A DNA stretch of 64,000 nt, from positions 62,001-126,000 of the forward strand of contig NZ_LGHT01000042.1 of the NCBI RefSeq assembly GCF_001202035.1, given 5' to 3'. Below, piece after piece: positions 1-8,306 of the stretch (its first letter is position 1; every line of letters begins with the position of its first letter). Source of the DNA: Pseudorhodobacter wandonensis. Its GTDB lineage: Bacteria; Pseudomonadota; Alphaproteobacteria; Rhodobacterales; Rhodobacteraceae. The position numbers and the translations under genes were made by a program. Below the pieces are notes generated by a model. It saw only the letters and a program-made list of their open reading frames with translations, was not told the origin of the DNA and did not search any database.

Positions 1-715
1 CGGCCGAAGCCGTCAGGTTGAACCCTGCCGCCGAGGTGTAACCGGTCTTGATTCCGTCCGCGCCTTCATAGGCGTCCAGAAACCGGCGGTTGGTGTTGCG
101 CACCTTGGCCATGCCTGCATCGGTTTCGCGGCGCGAGAAAATATTGTAATATTCGGGAAAGTCGTAAAACAGGCGGCGGCCCAGCGTTGTCATGTCACGT
201 GCGGTCGAAAGGTGGCCAGGGGTCGTCAACCCGTTCGCGTTTTTAAAGGTCGAGTTGCGCATACCCAGCGCCTTGGCCGTGCGGTTCATCCGTTCGGCCC
301 AGCGCGCCTCATTTCCACCCAAAGCGTCGCCAATCGCCGAGGCCGCATCATTTGCCGATTTGACCGCGGCAGCGCGGATCAGATAGCGCAATGCAATCTT
401 TTGCCCGGCCCGCAGCCCCAGTTTCGACGGCGGCTTTGACGCTGCGTTCTTGGACACCGTAATCATCGAGTCCAATGAAATCTCACCCCGTCGAATTGCG
501 TCAAAGGTGATATAAAGTGTCATCATTTTTGTCAGCGAGGCGGGGTGCAAACGCGCGTCTGCGTTCCGCTCGTACAAGGTTTCGCCGCTTCGGGCGTCAA
601 TCACAACCGCGGCATAGGGCGCTGCCTGCCCCATGCGGACGGATGAAACGGAAACAACCGTCGCAAATGCGAGCAAAAGAAAAATGCGGGTGAAAAACCC
701 TAATAGCGATGCCAC
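1..715 (-). CDS. D-alanyl-D-alanine carboxypeptidase (S11 family), C-terminus outside the window
   Basis: Penicillin-binding DD-carboxypeptidase that trims the terminal D-Ala of peptidoglycan pentapeptides in the periplasm. All three active-site motifs are visible: SLTK at residues 60-63, SAN at 120-122 and KTG at 223-225. A hydrophobic signal peptide fills about the first 32 residues. I chose GTG at 715-713 because an AAGGA box lies about 8 nt upstream and an in-frame TGA lies a few codons further up; the first ATG (634) would remove the signal peptide. The window's left edge cuts the gene a few residues after KTG. Which DacA/DacF-type paralogue it is cannot be told. Confidence 0.9.
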   Translation of the reverse strand, partial: MASLLGFFTRIFLLLAFATVVSVSSVRMGQAAPYAAVVIDARSGETLYERNADARLHPASLTKMMTLYITFDAIRRGEISLDSMITVSKNAASKPPSKLGLRAGQKIALRYLIRAAAVKSANDAASAIGDALGGNEARWAERMNRTAKALGMRNSTFKNANGLTTPGHLSTARDMTTLGRRLFYDFPEYYNIFSRRETDAGMAKVRNTNRRFLDAYEGADGIKTGYTSAAGFNLTASA

Positions 716-917
716 GTCGCTGTTCCTTGTCCTGCCTCATGATGCCCCTGATTTTTTTGTGGGGCTTAAACTGCTGACACAAACGTAACACGACCGCGCG
801 CCGCGCGGGAAGCCCAAAACTTTCTTCATTTATCAATAGCTTTGCCGGTATTCTTAACACCGCGTCGCAACATCTACATCTAGTGTTGCGCCAGCCGATA
901 CCCCCTATCCATGGATA

Positions 918-1631
918 TTAGCGGGTAGTGCCGATATGCAACGTTGCCAATAAATCAGCCAGACCACCCAAATCGGGCAGGCTGTGAAAGCGCGCGTTGC
1001 CGACTGGTGCGTCGGCATGTTCCAACGCCCATGTCAGCCCATGCGGAATATGCACCCCCCAACCGCCCGCAGCGATTACGGGCAGCACATCTGATTTCAG
1101 CGAATTGCCAACCATCAGCGCACGATCCGCCCGCCCGCCATGCCGCGCAAACAGCTTTTCATAGGCCGCCGGCGTTTTTTCCGACACAATCTCGACGCCG
1201 TGAAACAACTCTCCTAACCCCGATTGCGCCAGCTTGCGCTCTTGGTCCAGCAAATCGCCTTTGGTAATCAGCAATACCTGATGGTCTTTGGCGGCCTCTA
1301 TCACGGCCTCACGCGCGTTTGGCAGCAATTCGATGGGATGGGCCAGCATCTCGCGCCCTGCAGCCATGATCTCGGCAATCACCGGGGCGGATACGCGGCC
1401 CTCGGTTACCTCGATCGCGGTTTCAATCATCGATAGCACAAAACCTTTGATACCATAGCCATAATGCCCGATATTGCGCCGCTCAGCCGCAAGCAACCGG
1501 TCGTGCAAATGCTCCGGCGCTGCATGGTCGGCAAGCAGTTCGGTAAACCGCGCCTGCGTCAGCCGAAAGAACGCCTCGTTTTGCCACAGCGTATCATCGG
1601 CATCAAAACCAACCGTTAAAATATCCCGCAT
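918..1631 (-). CDS. HAD-superfamily hydrolase
   Basis: 237-residue haloacid dehalogenase-fold phosphatase. Motif I is FDADDT (D10 is the nucleophile, D12 the acid/base), an ITKGD stretch (motif II region, T and then a conserved K) lies near residue 123, and a VGNSLKSD segment (motif III/IV region) lies near residue 174. The long insert between motifs I and II is a helical C1 cap, typical of phosphatases of small metabolites. The substrate cannot be read from sequence. It is monocistronic, with clpS starting divergently about 140 bp away. Confidence 0.85.
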   Translation of the reverse strand: MRDILTVGFDADDTLWQNEAFFRLTQARFTELLADHAAPEHLHDRLLAAERRNIGHYGYGIKGFVLSMIETAIEVTEGRVSAPVIAEIMAAGREMLAHPIELLPNAREAVIEAAKDHQVLLITKGDLLDQERKLAQSGLGELFHGVEIVSEKTPAAYEKLFARHGGRADRALMVGNSLKSDVLPVIAAGGWGVHIPHGLTWALEHADAPVGNARFHSLPDLGGLADLLATLHIGTTR

Positions 1632-1774
1632 CCTTTGACCCCCGGCCCCCTAAACTAACCTGCTGCAAAGCTCGGCCACAGCCACCCCTTTGCGCCTAAA
1701 GAAAAAACTCTATAATATACAAACAGCGCCCGACAGCCGAATCCCAAGCGCCCAACACAAGACGGAGCATCCCC

Positions 1775-2116
1775 GTGCCACAACAGCCTTTCACGCTTAC
1801 TGAAAAGCCAGACGGGAACAGCGGCGACCCGGCTTTGTTAACCAAGCCCAAGCCGAAAACACAACGCCCGCCCATGTATAAGGTTATGCTTTTGAACGAT
1901 GATTTCACGCCGATGGAATTTGTCGTACATATTCTAGAGCGGTTTTTCGGCCTTAACCATGCCCAAGCGTTTGAGATTATGCTGACTGTCCACAAAAAGG
2001 GCCTTGCTGTGGTGGGGGTGTTTTCCTTTGAGATTGCTGAAACCAAAGTGGCGCAGGTGATGGATTTTTCGCGCAGGCATCAGCATCCGTTGCAATGCAC
2101 CATGGAAAAAGAGTAA
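1775..2116 (+). CDS. clpS: ATP-dependent Clp protease adaptor ClpS
   Basis: Adaptor that binds N-degron substrates (destabilising N-terminal residues) and delivers them to ClpAP. The 113-residue protein has a disordered Pro/Lys-rich N-terminal arm of about 33 residues, then the ClpS core with NDDFTPMEF (N41-D42-D43 form part of the N-degron pocket) and the VHKKG segment that contacts the ClpA N-domain. The start is GTG at 1775 with a GGAG box 8 nt upstream. An RsmC-like methyltransferase follows in the same direction. Confidence 0.95.
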   Translation: MPQQPFTLTEKPDGNSGDPALLTKPKPKTQRPPMYKVMLLNDDFTPMEFVVHILERFFGLNHAQAFEIMLTVHKKGLAVVGVFSFEIAETKVAQVMDFSRRHQHPLQCTMEKE

Positions 2117-2182
2117 AGCTGCACCTCTTGTGGCCCCTAACGCCCCCATACAAAGGATCAAGGCCGTGACCTGCGGCTGCCC

Positions 2183-3175
2183 ATGCGCTCAGAACGTCTG
2201 ACATTCGCGTTGCGAAACAACCAATTGGCCTTGCCCGACGGCGGTGAAATTCTGGCTTTGCGCCCGCGTGGCGGCGATGATCTGTCGATGCTGCCCAAGG
2301 CGCGGCTGACCGTTCAGCAATCCATGCGCCCCGATTATGACGATTTCAGCGCCCGCGGCTATCACGTCGTGGCCAAGCGCCCTGCATCACGTTTCGCCGC
2401 AGTTTTGGTTTGCGTGCCCCGCGCCAAGGCCGAGGCCCGTGCCTTACTGGCCGAGGCTGCCGCCGCCACGGGGCCGAATGGTCTTATCATCGTTGACGGC
2501 CAGAAAAACGATGGCATCGACAGCCTGCTGCGCGATCTGCGCCAGCGTTTCACCGTTTCAGAACCGGTTTCCAAGGCGCATGGCAAGCTGTTCAGCTTTA
2601 CGCCCCAAGATGACCTGATGCTGGATTGGGCGGCCAAGCCCCAGATCATCGACGGCGGCTTTCAAACCCTGCCCGGCGTGTTTTCGGCCGATGGGCCAGA
2701 TGCCGGCTCGGTGTTGCTGGCTGCGGCCCTGCCCGAAAAACTGGGGGCGCGGGTCATCGATCTGGGCGCCGGCTGGGGCTACCTCGCCCGCGCCATCCTT
2801 ACCCGCCCTTCGGTAAAAGAGCTGCATCTGGTCGAGGCCGAAGAAATTGCGCTGGACTGTGCGCGGATCAACATCACCGACCCGCGCGCGCAGTTTCATT
2901 GGGCCGATGCCACCCGTTTCAAACTGGATCGCGGCGTTGATGCGGTGGTCTGCAACCCGCCCTTTCACACCGCCCGCGACCCTGATCCCGCGCTTGGTGC
3001 CGCCTTTATTCAATCTGCCGCCCGGCTTTTGGCCCCGCATGGCACGCTTTGGATGGTGGCAAACCGGCACCTGCCCTATGAAAAGACCCTTGCCCCACTG
3101 TTTCGCGATGTCGAAGAAATAGGCCGCGATCCGCGTTTTCGCATCACCCGCGCCGCGCGCCCTACCCGCCCCTAA
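2183..3175 (+). CDS. Class I SAM methyltransferase, RsmC-like (16S rRNA guanine-N2)
   Basis: 330-residue protein with two stacked methyltransferase-like halves as in RsmC. The N-terminal half is a degenerate, non-binding copy. The C-terminal half has the SAM-binding loop DLGAGWG (from D193) and the NPPF motif at 258-261 that marks exocyclic-amine (N2-guanine or N6-adenine) methylation of nucleic acid. The likely target is G1207 of 16S rRNA or a related guanine. It sits 66 bp downstream of clpS. RsmC versus RlmG cannot be settled without alignment. Confidence 0.8.
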   Translation: MRSERLTFALRNNQLALPDGGEILALRPRGGDDLSMLPKARLTVQQSMRPDYDDFSARGYHVVAKRPASRFAAVLVCVPRAKAEARALLAEAAAATGPNGLIIVDGQKNDGIDSLLRDLRQRFTVSEPVSKAHGKLFSFTPQDDLMLDWAAKPQIIDGGFQTLPGVFSADGPDAGSVLLAAALPEKLGARVIDLGAGWGYLARAILTRPSVKELHLVEAEEIALDCARINITDPRAQFHWADATRFKLDRGVDAVVCNPPFHTARDPDPALGAAFIQSAARLLAPHGTLWMVANRHLPYEKTLAPLFRDVEEIGRDPRFRITRAARPTRP

Positions 3176-3211
3176 CCACTGCCCGCCCCTAACCACTGTA
3201 GGAGTATCCCC

Positions 3212-4021
3212 ATGTCGTTTTCCATTTCTGGCAAAACCGCGATCATCACCGGCTCGGCTGCGGGCATCGGCCTTGCGGTGGCACGGCATTTTCTGGCCAA
3301 AGGCGCGAATGTCATGTTCGCGGATATGGATGAAACCAAGCTGGGCAGCGAATGTTCGGAAGAGGCCAAGGCCGAAGGGGCTTTGCGCTATTTTGGCGGC
3401 GATTTGCGCGAAAAACTAACCATCGCCAACCTGCTTTCGGCCACAATCGACGCCTTTGACCGCGTAGATATTCTGGTCAACGCCAGCCGCCAGATGAGGC
3501 CATCTGACCCGCTGAACCCCGATGAAGACGCTGTCGAGGCAATGTGGCAACAAAACCTGATGACCAGCCTGCGCCTGTCACAAATGACGGCCAAGCGCAT
3601 GATCTCACAGGCGGAAAAGGCCGGCGCGACCGAGGGCAACATCGGCTCGATCATCAACATGTCCTCTATTGCTGCCCGCCGCACGCAGCCCGAGTTGCTC
3701 GGCTATTCCATTTCCTGCGCGGCTGTCGAACAAATGACCCGCTCGCTTGCGGTGGCGCTGGCACCCAAACGCATCCGCGTCAACGCCGTCTCTTTCGGCT
3801 CTTTGATGAGCGCGAGCTTGCAAGGCGCGTTGAAGGAAAACCCCGATTATCACGATGTGATAACCGCCGCGACGCCGATGGGCCGGATTGCCGGCGCGGA
3901 TGAGCTGTCGGAAACCGTACAATATCTGGCCTCGGATGCCTCGGGCTTCATGACCGGCCAGATTGTCACGCTGGATGGTGGCCGCGGCGTGATCGACGCT
4001 GCAGCGGCCCCGGCGCATTAA
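3212..4021 (+). CDS. Short-chain dehydrogenase-like protein lacking the catalytic lysine
   Basis: 269-residue SDR-fold protein. The cofactor loop TGSAAGIG (residues 13-20) is intact, and the catalytic Ser (S152) and Tyr (Y165) are in place. The active-site YxxxK reads YSISC, so the lysine is replaced by C169, and the usual NNAG motif reads VNAS. The C-terminal GQIVTLDGG signature of classical SDRs is present. With the proton-relay lysine missing, ordinary dehydrogenase activity is doubtful; it may bind NAD(P) for a regulatory or structural role. It follows the methyltransferase gene by 36 bp with a GGAG box before the ATG. Confidence 0.85.
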   Translation: MSFSISGKTAIITGSAAGIGLAVARHFLAKGANVMFADMDETKLGSECSEEAKAEGALRYFGGDLREKLTIANLLSATIDAFDRVDILVNASRQMRPSDPLNPDEDAVEAMWQQNLMTSLRLSQMTAKRMISQAEKAGATEGNIGSIINMSSIAARRTQPELLGYSISCAAVEQMTRSLAVALAPKRIRVNAVSFGSLMSASLQGALKENPDYHDVITAATPMGRIAGADELSETVQYLASDASGFMTGQIVTLDGGRGVIDAAAAPAH

Positions 4022-4024
4022 CAT

Positions 4025-4423
4025 CTATTCCGGATGCGTCGCCTTGCAGCTGGCAATCGCTGGCGCTGCGGCCTTTGCCTGCGCCGCACGTTTCTTTTGC
4101 AACTCGGCCAATAGCTGGCTCTCTTCGGCAAGGTTGATCGCGCGCGGTTTGGTCACCGTAAAAGTATACTCTTCCAGGCATAGCTCGGGCGGGCGCGGCG
4201 CCTCTCCGGGTTTCGGCGCAGGCCCACGGCGACAGGATTCCCAGCGCACCCCGGTGCGTTCAACCTCTTCAATCGCATAGCCGCGATCAAGGTTGCCCTG
4301 CGCCTCGGCAATCAGCCTGTCAACCACCCGCATATCGCGCGTGACGCTGGCGATGCAGCGCTCTTGCGGGGTGCCACAGCCTGCCAATGCTGCCAAAACC
4401 GGAATCAGAACCAAGTGTTTCAT
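4025..4423 (-). CDS. Small putative lipoprotein of unknown function
   Basis: 132 residues. A short signal peptide ends in the lipobox LAGC (Cys16), so it should be lipid-anchored in the envelope. The mature part has four further Cys residues, a Pro-rich patch around residues 68-79 (PKPGEAPRPPEL) and a Lys/Ala-rich C-terminal helix. No family was recognised. It is transcribed toward the SDR gene, with only 3 bp between the two stop codons. Confidence 0.7.
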   Translation of the reverse strand: MKHLVLIPVLAALAGCGTPQERCIASVTRDMRVVDRLIAEAQGNLDRGYAIEEVERTGVRWESCRRGPAPKPGEAPRPPELCLEEYTFTVTKPRAINLAEESQLLAELQKKRAAQAKAAAPAIASCKATHPE

Positions 4424-4515
4424 CGCATCCCCCCAATCACATAGGCCCTGTCTAATAGCTTGCGCAGACGAATAAAAGGCTGCGATACTTGGCTTAAATC
4501 AGGACACAGCGCGAC

Positions 4516-4764
4516 ATGGCCAAAATCACCCTAAACATTGAACCGGGCACGGAATTTTCGGTTCGCGTCACGCCCAGCGCCTCACGCAATGCCATCACTA
4601 CCGAAGATGGCGCAATCCGCGTCTATGTCACCACAATCCCCGAGGATGGCAAGGCCACGGCGGCCGTTATCAAGCTGCTGGCCAAATCGCTTGGCGTCGC
4701 CAAATCGCGGCTGACCCTGATCCGCGGCACCACCAGCCGCGACAAACAGTTCCGCCTCGATTAA
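4516..4764 (+). CDS. DUF167 (YggU-like) family protein
   Basis: 82-residue conserved protein of the DUF167/YggU family. Family features are the FSVRVTPSASRNAI strand near the N-terminus, the PEDGKAT..VIKLLAKSLGV helix and a terminal SRDKQFRL segment. Its molecular function is unknown. Its stop overlaps the convergent gene on the other strand by 4 bp. Confidence 0.85.
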   Translation: MAKITLNIEPGTEFSVRVTPSASRNAITTEDGAIRVYVTTIPEDGKATAAVIKLLAKSLGVAKSRLTLIRGTTSRDKQFRLD

Positions 4765-5015
4765 TCCGCAGCCCCTTCGGCGCCCTGCCGTATCAGCCGA
4801 TAGCTGCCCTCGGGCAAATCCAGTGCTGCCAACAGGTCATTCACCTGCACCATCGATAGAGTTATCGTCACCGGCTCGCCGCTGCGCGGGTCAAGCTGCT
4901 CTAACGTCACGCAATCTTCAAAGGCCGAGATGGTTACATCTTCGGTCAAGCTTATTGCGCCCTCATCAATCAGGGTCACAACCGTCGCGTCAAATTCGTG
5001 CTCTATGGTAAACAT
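4761..5015 (-). CDS. Conserved-looking hypothetical protein, 84 aa
   Basis: Small acidic protein with predicted alternating beta strands (FDATVVTLID, EPVTITLSM) and a helical LLAALDLPEG segment, and no signal peptide or membrane segment. No family was recognised. Supporting evidence is the compact fit between neighbouring genes and a sensible amino-acid composition; the frame overlaps the DUF167 stop by 4 bp. Confidence 0.6.
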   Translation of the reverse strand: MFTIEHEFDATVVTLIDEGAISLTEDVTISAFEDCVTLEQLDPRSGEPVTITLSMVQVNDLLAALDLPEGSYRLIRQGAEGAAD

Positions 5016-5138
5016 AGCCCAGTTTAGGCCCAGCCCTCTGGCTTGGGCAATCCCCCTTGCGCAACAACCCTGTGTGATCGGGGCTTTTCCTTAAGGCCTG
5101 ATCTGCTAATTAGGTACCCGAATGGGAAAAGGATAAAA

Positions 5139-5855
5139 ATGCGCCAGTTTGTTGCCATTATGCTGTCTTTGTCGCTCGCAGGCTGCGTGGCGCCGGTTGT
5201 GCAATCGCCGCAAGAGGCCACGCGCCCCGCGCAGCCTTCGCAAGCCGCGCAAGAGCTTGCCCCCACCCAAGCGGCCCGCAATTTCGTCACCGCCGTCTCT
5301 GGCGTCGAGCCTGTGGCCGAACGCATCTGCCGCGAACGCACCCGCGGCATCAATTGTGATTTCCAGATCGCGATTGATGATCGGCAGGGCCAGGCCCCCA
5401 ATGCCTTTCAAACAGTGGATGATTACGGCCGCCCGATTCTGGCGTTTAACCTTGCCCTCATCGCCAATGCCCAAAACGTCGATGAACTGGCCTTTGTCAT
5501 GGGGCATGAGGCGGCGCATCACATCGCAGGCCACATCCCCCAACAGCAACAAAGCGCCACCGAAGGCGCGCTGTTGGCAGGGCTTTTGGTGGCCGTTGGC
5601 GGCGGCGGCGAGGCGGCGGTACAAAAGGCGCAGCAAATCGGCGCCAGTGTCGGCGCACGCCGCTATTCCAAAGGGTTTGAGCTGGAGGCAGATGCGCTCG
5701 GCGCTGAAATCACCGAACGTGCAGGTTTTGACGCCCTGCGCGGCGCCGCCTTTTTTGATCGCCTGCCCGATCCCGGCGATGCCTTTCTTGGCAGCCACCC
5801 GCCGAATGCGGCCCGTCGTGCAACTGTGACCAAAGCTGTGGCGGCCCTGCGCTAA
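5139..5855 (+). CDS. M48-family metalloprotease, lipoprotein
   Basis: 238-residue zinc metallopeptidase. A signal peptide ends at the lipobox LAGC (about residue 15), followed by a Gln/Pro/Ala-rich linker. The catalytic HEAAH is at H123-E124...H127, and the downstream glutamate ligand is in ELEAD (E181-D185), as in M48/Oma1-like proteases. It probably acts in periplasmic protein quality control. The start at 5139 is preferred over an in-frame start at 5043 because an AAGGA box precedes it and it gives a proper lipoprotein signal. Confidence 0.88.
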   Translation: MRQFVAIMLSLSLAGCVAPVVQSPQEATRPAQPSQAAQELAPTQAARNFVTAVSGVEPVAERICRERTRGINCDFQIAIDDRQGQAPNAFQTVDDYGRPILAFNLALIANAQNVDELAFVMGHEAAHHIAGHIPQQQQSATEGALLAGLLVAVGGGGEAAVQKAQQIGASVGARRYSKGFELEADALGAEITERAGFDALRGAAFFDRLPDPGDAFLGSHPPNAARRATVTKAVAALR

Positions 5856-5921
5856 TCTCTTGCGCGCCACATCCGCAACAGGCAGGCTGGGGCCAAGACC
5901 CCAAGGCACAGGCGCATTGAT

Positions 5922-7163
5922 ATGATCTCGAAATGGCGGCTCTTTCTAAAAGAACTGTTTGAGCAGCTCTGGTTCGTTGCGGTGCTGTATGCCGCCCTTG
6001 CCTTGCTGACCAACGCCGCTGCGGTGGTCATTGGCCCGCTATTGCCGCCGGGTTTGGGCGCTTCGCTTGGTGCCGGATCGGTCTCGGCGGTGCTGACCAT
6101 CCTTGCCAGCTCGATGCTGTCGGTCGCGACTTTCTCGTTGGGCATCATGGTATCCGCCTTTAGCGGTGCCGCCGCCGCCGTTACCCCGCGGGCCACAGCC
6201 CTGCTGAAAACCGACCGCACAACGCAAAGAGTTCTGGCGATTTTTCTGGGCTCGTTCCTGTTCAGCCTGATCGGGATCATCTCGCTCAACACCGGATTGC
6301 TGACCGAAAACGACCGTTTCGTGCTGTTTGTCGTGACCATCGCGGTCGTGGCCATTGTGGTCATCGCCATTCTGCGCTGGATCGCCCATCTGACCGTCTT
6401 TGGTCTGATGACCAATTCGATCGAAAAGGTCGAGGCCGCAACCAAACGCGCCATAAGCAACCGCATCGACGCCCCCTATCTTGGCGGTCACGGACATATC
6501 GGCCCACCGCCGCCCAACGCACATCCGATCACCCAGACCGAGATCGGCTATGTCCGCTATGTCCACATGGACTGGCTGCAAGATGTGGCCAGCGAGCTGG
6601 GCTGCCAGATCTACCTCGCCGCCCTGCCCGGCGCTTTCGTCTACCCCGGTACGCCTATCGCCTACCTGTTGGGCGACCAGCCCAAAGATACAGCTGAAAT
6701 CGCCCGCGCCTTTACCATCAAAAGCACGCGCAGTTTCGAACAAGATCCCCGCTTTGGCCTTGCCGTCCTATCCGAAATCGCCGAGCGCGCGCTGTCGCCC
6801 GCCGTAAACGATCCCGGCACCGCGATTGACATCCTGACCCGCGCTGTCAGGCTTTTGGCCCTGCTGGCCGCGCCGCGCGAGGTTGCGCTGGACTACCCCA
6901 ATGTCTGGGTGCCCGCGCTTACAACTGCTGACATGATGGATGACATCTTTCCCCCGATCGCCCGCGACGGCGCGGCGATTTTCGCCGTCCAGATCCGGTT
7001 GCAAAAATCGCTGCTCGCGCTGGCCAAAATCGCCCCGCCGCTTTTCGGCAAACTCGCACGCACCCATTCAACCCTTGCAATGGAACGCTGCATGCCCAAA
7101 TTGTTACCGCATGAAATCACAGCCCTCAGGGCGGTCGCGGCCCAAATCCAAAACCTCAGCTGA
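5922..7163 (+). CDS. DUF2254 membrane protein
   Basis: 413-residue inner-membrane protein. Four hydrophobic segments lie in the first 150 residues (about 15-40, 55-80, 102-125 and 132-152), followed by a large soluble C-terminal domain containing AERALSPAVNDPGTAIDIL, the conserved core of DUF2254. No function is established for the family. It follows the M48 gene in the same direction by 66 bp. Confidence 0.85.
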   Translation: MISKWRLFLKELFEQLWFVAVLYAALALLTNAAAVVIGPLLPPGLGASLGAGSVSAVLTILASSMLSVATFSLGIMVSAFSGAAAAVTPRATALLKTDRTTQRVLAIFLGSFLFSLIGIISLNTGLLTENDRFVLFVVTIAVVAIVVIAILRWIAHLTVFGLMTNSIEKVEAATKRAISNRIDAPYLGGHGHIGPPPPNAHPITQTEIGYVRYVHMDWLQDVASELGCQIYLAALPGAFVYPGTPIAYLLGDQPKDTAEIARAFTIKSTRSFEQDPRFGLAVLSEIAERALSPAVNDPGTAIDILTRAVRLLALLAAPREVALDYPNVWVPALTTADMMDDIFPPIARDGAAIFAVQIRLQKSLLALAKIAPPLFGKLARTHSTLAMERCMPKLLPHEITALRAVAAQIQNLS

Positions 7164-7208
7164 CAGGCCAAACTGCGCCCCGTCCGATCAGAACCAAAAA
7201 GGCGCCCC

Positions 7209-7583
7209 ATGCTGCAAATCCTGAATGTCATCAGCGACAAAGGCTCGCGCTACGCCGTCTCTGGCGGCCCCGTCCACAGCAGGCACGACATAGACGCTTT
7301 CCTCAAATCTCTAAAATCAAACAAGAAATTCGCCAAGGCTACCCATAACAGCTGGGCAGCCATGCTCTCAACTGATGGCCCCCAACGCAATGATGACGGC
7401 GAATCGGGTGCCGCCGCCGCAATTCTGCGCATGTTAGAGCGCGAAGGCATCACCGATCATATCATCACCGTCACCCGCTGGTACGGCGGCACCCATCTGG
7501 GCGGCGATCGCTTTCGCCACGTCACCACCTGCACCCGTACATACCTTGATGCCTTGGCAAAACAGCCAAACCAAAGGGCATAG
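7209..7583 (+). CDS. IMPACT (YigZ-like) family protein
   Basis: 124-residue protein matching the N-terminal domain of the IMPACT/YigZ family. It has the KKFAKATHNSWA segment, DDGESGAAA (family norm DDGEPSGTAG), ILRMLE, and VTRWYGGTHLGGDRF in place of VVRYFGGTKLGxGGL. It is shorter than full-length YigZ (about 200 aa) because the C-terminal ferredoxin-like domain is absent. Proposed roles in the family concern RNA or translation; nothing specific can be said here. It starts 45 bp after the DUF2254 gene. Confidence 0.75.
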   Translation: MLQILNVISDKGSRYAVSGGPVHSRHDIDAFLKSLKSNKKFAKATHNSWAAMLSTDGPQRNDDGESGAAAAILRMLEREGITDHIITVTRWYGGTHLGGDRFRHVTTCTRTYLDALAKQPNQRA

Positions 7584-7598
7584 CAAACCGCCCCCTGC

Positions 7599-7622
7599 AT
7601 CATCTATCTACAAATATCCATG
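7599..7622 (-). repeat. Intergenic repeat motif, copy 1
   Basis: Read on the minus strand this gives GGATATTTGTAGATAGATGATG, one of six related short intergenic motifs in the window (see the other repeat entries). It lies in the gap between the IMPACT and plsY genes, at the 3' ends of both. Confidence 0.5.
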
Positions 7623-7697
7623 CGGCCTGTCAGCCTGACAAACGCGGGCAAGCCCAAACCTGCCAGCAACGCTTGCATGGCCAAAGCGCGGCTGCCG

Positions 7698-8306
7698 TCA
7701 GCCTTTTTTGCCAATCTTCGGCTCTGTCCCGGCTTTGATCCGCTTGATGTTCTCAGCATGGCGCCAATAGACCAACAGTGTCAGAATGGCACCCAAAACC
7801 ATCATCTGCCCTTGGCCCAACACCAGCATCCACAGCGTCGAGGACGCCGCAGCGACCAAAGCCGCCAGCGATGAAATCCGCCCGATAAACGCCGCTACCA
7901 ACCAGCTTGCACAGGTCGCAAGGCCAACTGGCCAGGCCAGCGCCAGCAATGTACCTAGGAACGTGGCCACCCCTTTGCCGCCTTTGAACCCCAACCAAAC
8001 CGGAAAGATATGCCCCAGGAATGACGCCAAAGCCGCCAATTGCGCCGCGTCATTGCCCACCAAAGCCCGCGCGATCAGCACTGCAATCCCGCCTTTGCCT
8101 GCGTCCAGCAGCAAGGTTGCCAAGGCCGCAGGCTTGTTGCCTGTCCGCAGCACATTTGTCGCACCAATATTGCCCGACCCGATCTTGCGCAGATCGCCAA
8201 GGCCCAGCGCCCGCGTAATCACCAAACCAAACGGCACCGACCCCAGCAAATAGGCCAGAACCGCCACCAAAACCAACGCCAGCGGGGCAGATGTTATCTC
8301 AGGCAT
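7698..8306 (-). CDS. plsY: Glycerol-3-phosphate acyltransferase PlsY
   Basis: Integral membrane enzyme that transfers the acyl group from acyl-phosphate to glycerol-3-phosphate, the first step of phospholipid synthesis. The 202-residue protein has about five membrane segments and the PlsY motifs [18 protein letters not shown] and [10 protein letters not shown]. Start ATG 8306-8304 is preferred because a GGGAGG box lies about 9 nt upstream; ATG 8312 is too close to it. The start overlaps the end of pyrC' by 8 bp, so the two are translationally linked. Confidence 0.95.
   Translation of the reverse strand: MPEITSAPLALVLVAVLAYLLGSVPFGLVITRALGLGDLRKIGSGNIGATNVLRTGNKPAALATLLLDAGKGGIAVLIARALVGNDAAQLAALASFLGHIFPVWLGFKGGKGVATFLGTLLALAWPVGLATCASWLVAAFIGRISSLAALVAAASSTLWMLVLGQGQMMVLGAILTLLVYWRHAENIKRIKAGTEPKIGKKG

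Noticed and set aside
2558-3289. 243-residue minus-strand frame opposite the RsmC-like gene
   Set aside because: Gly/Arg-rich shadow frame without domain features; the plus-strand gene has clear motifs.
5106-5909. 267-residue minus-strand frame opposite the M48 protease
   Set aside because: Antisense to a gene with a lipobox and HEAAH motif; composition is that of a shadow.
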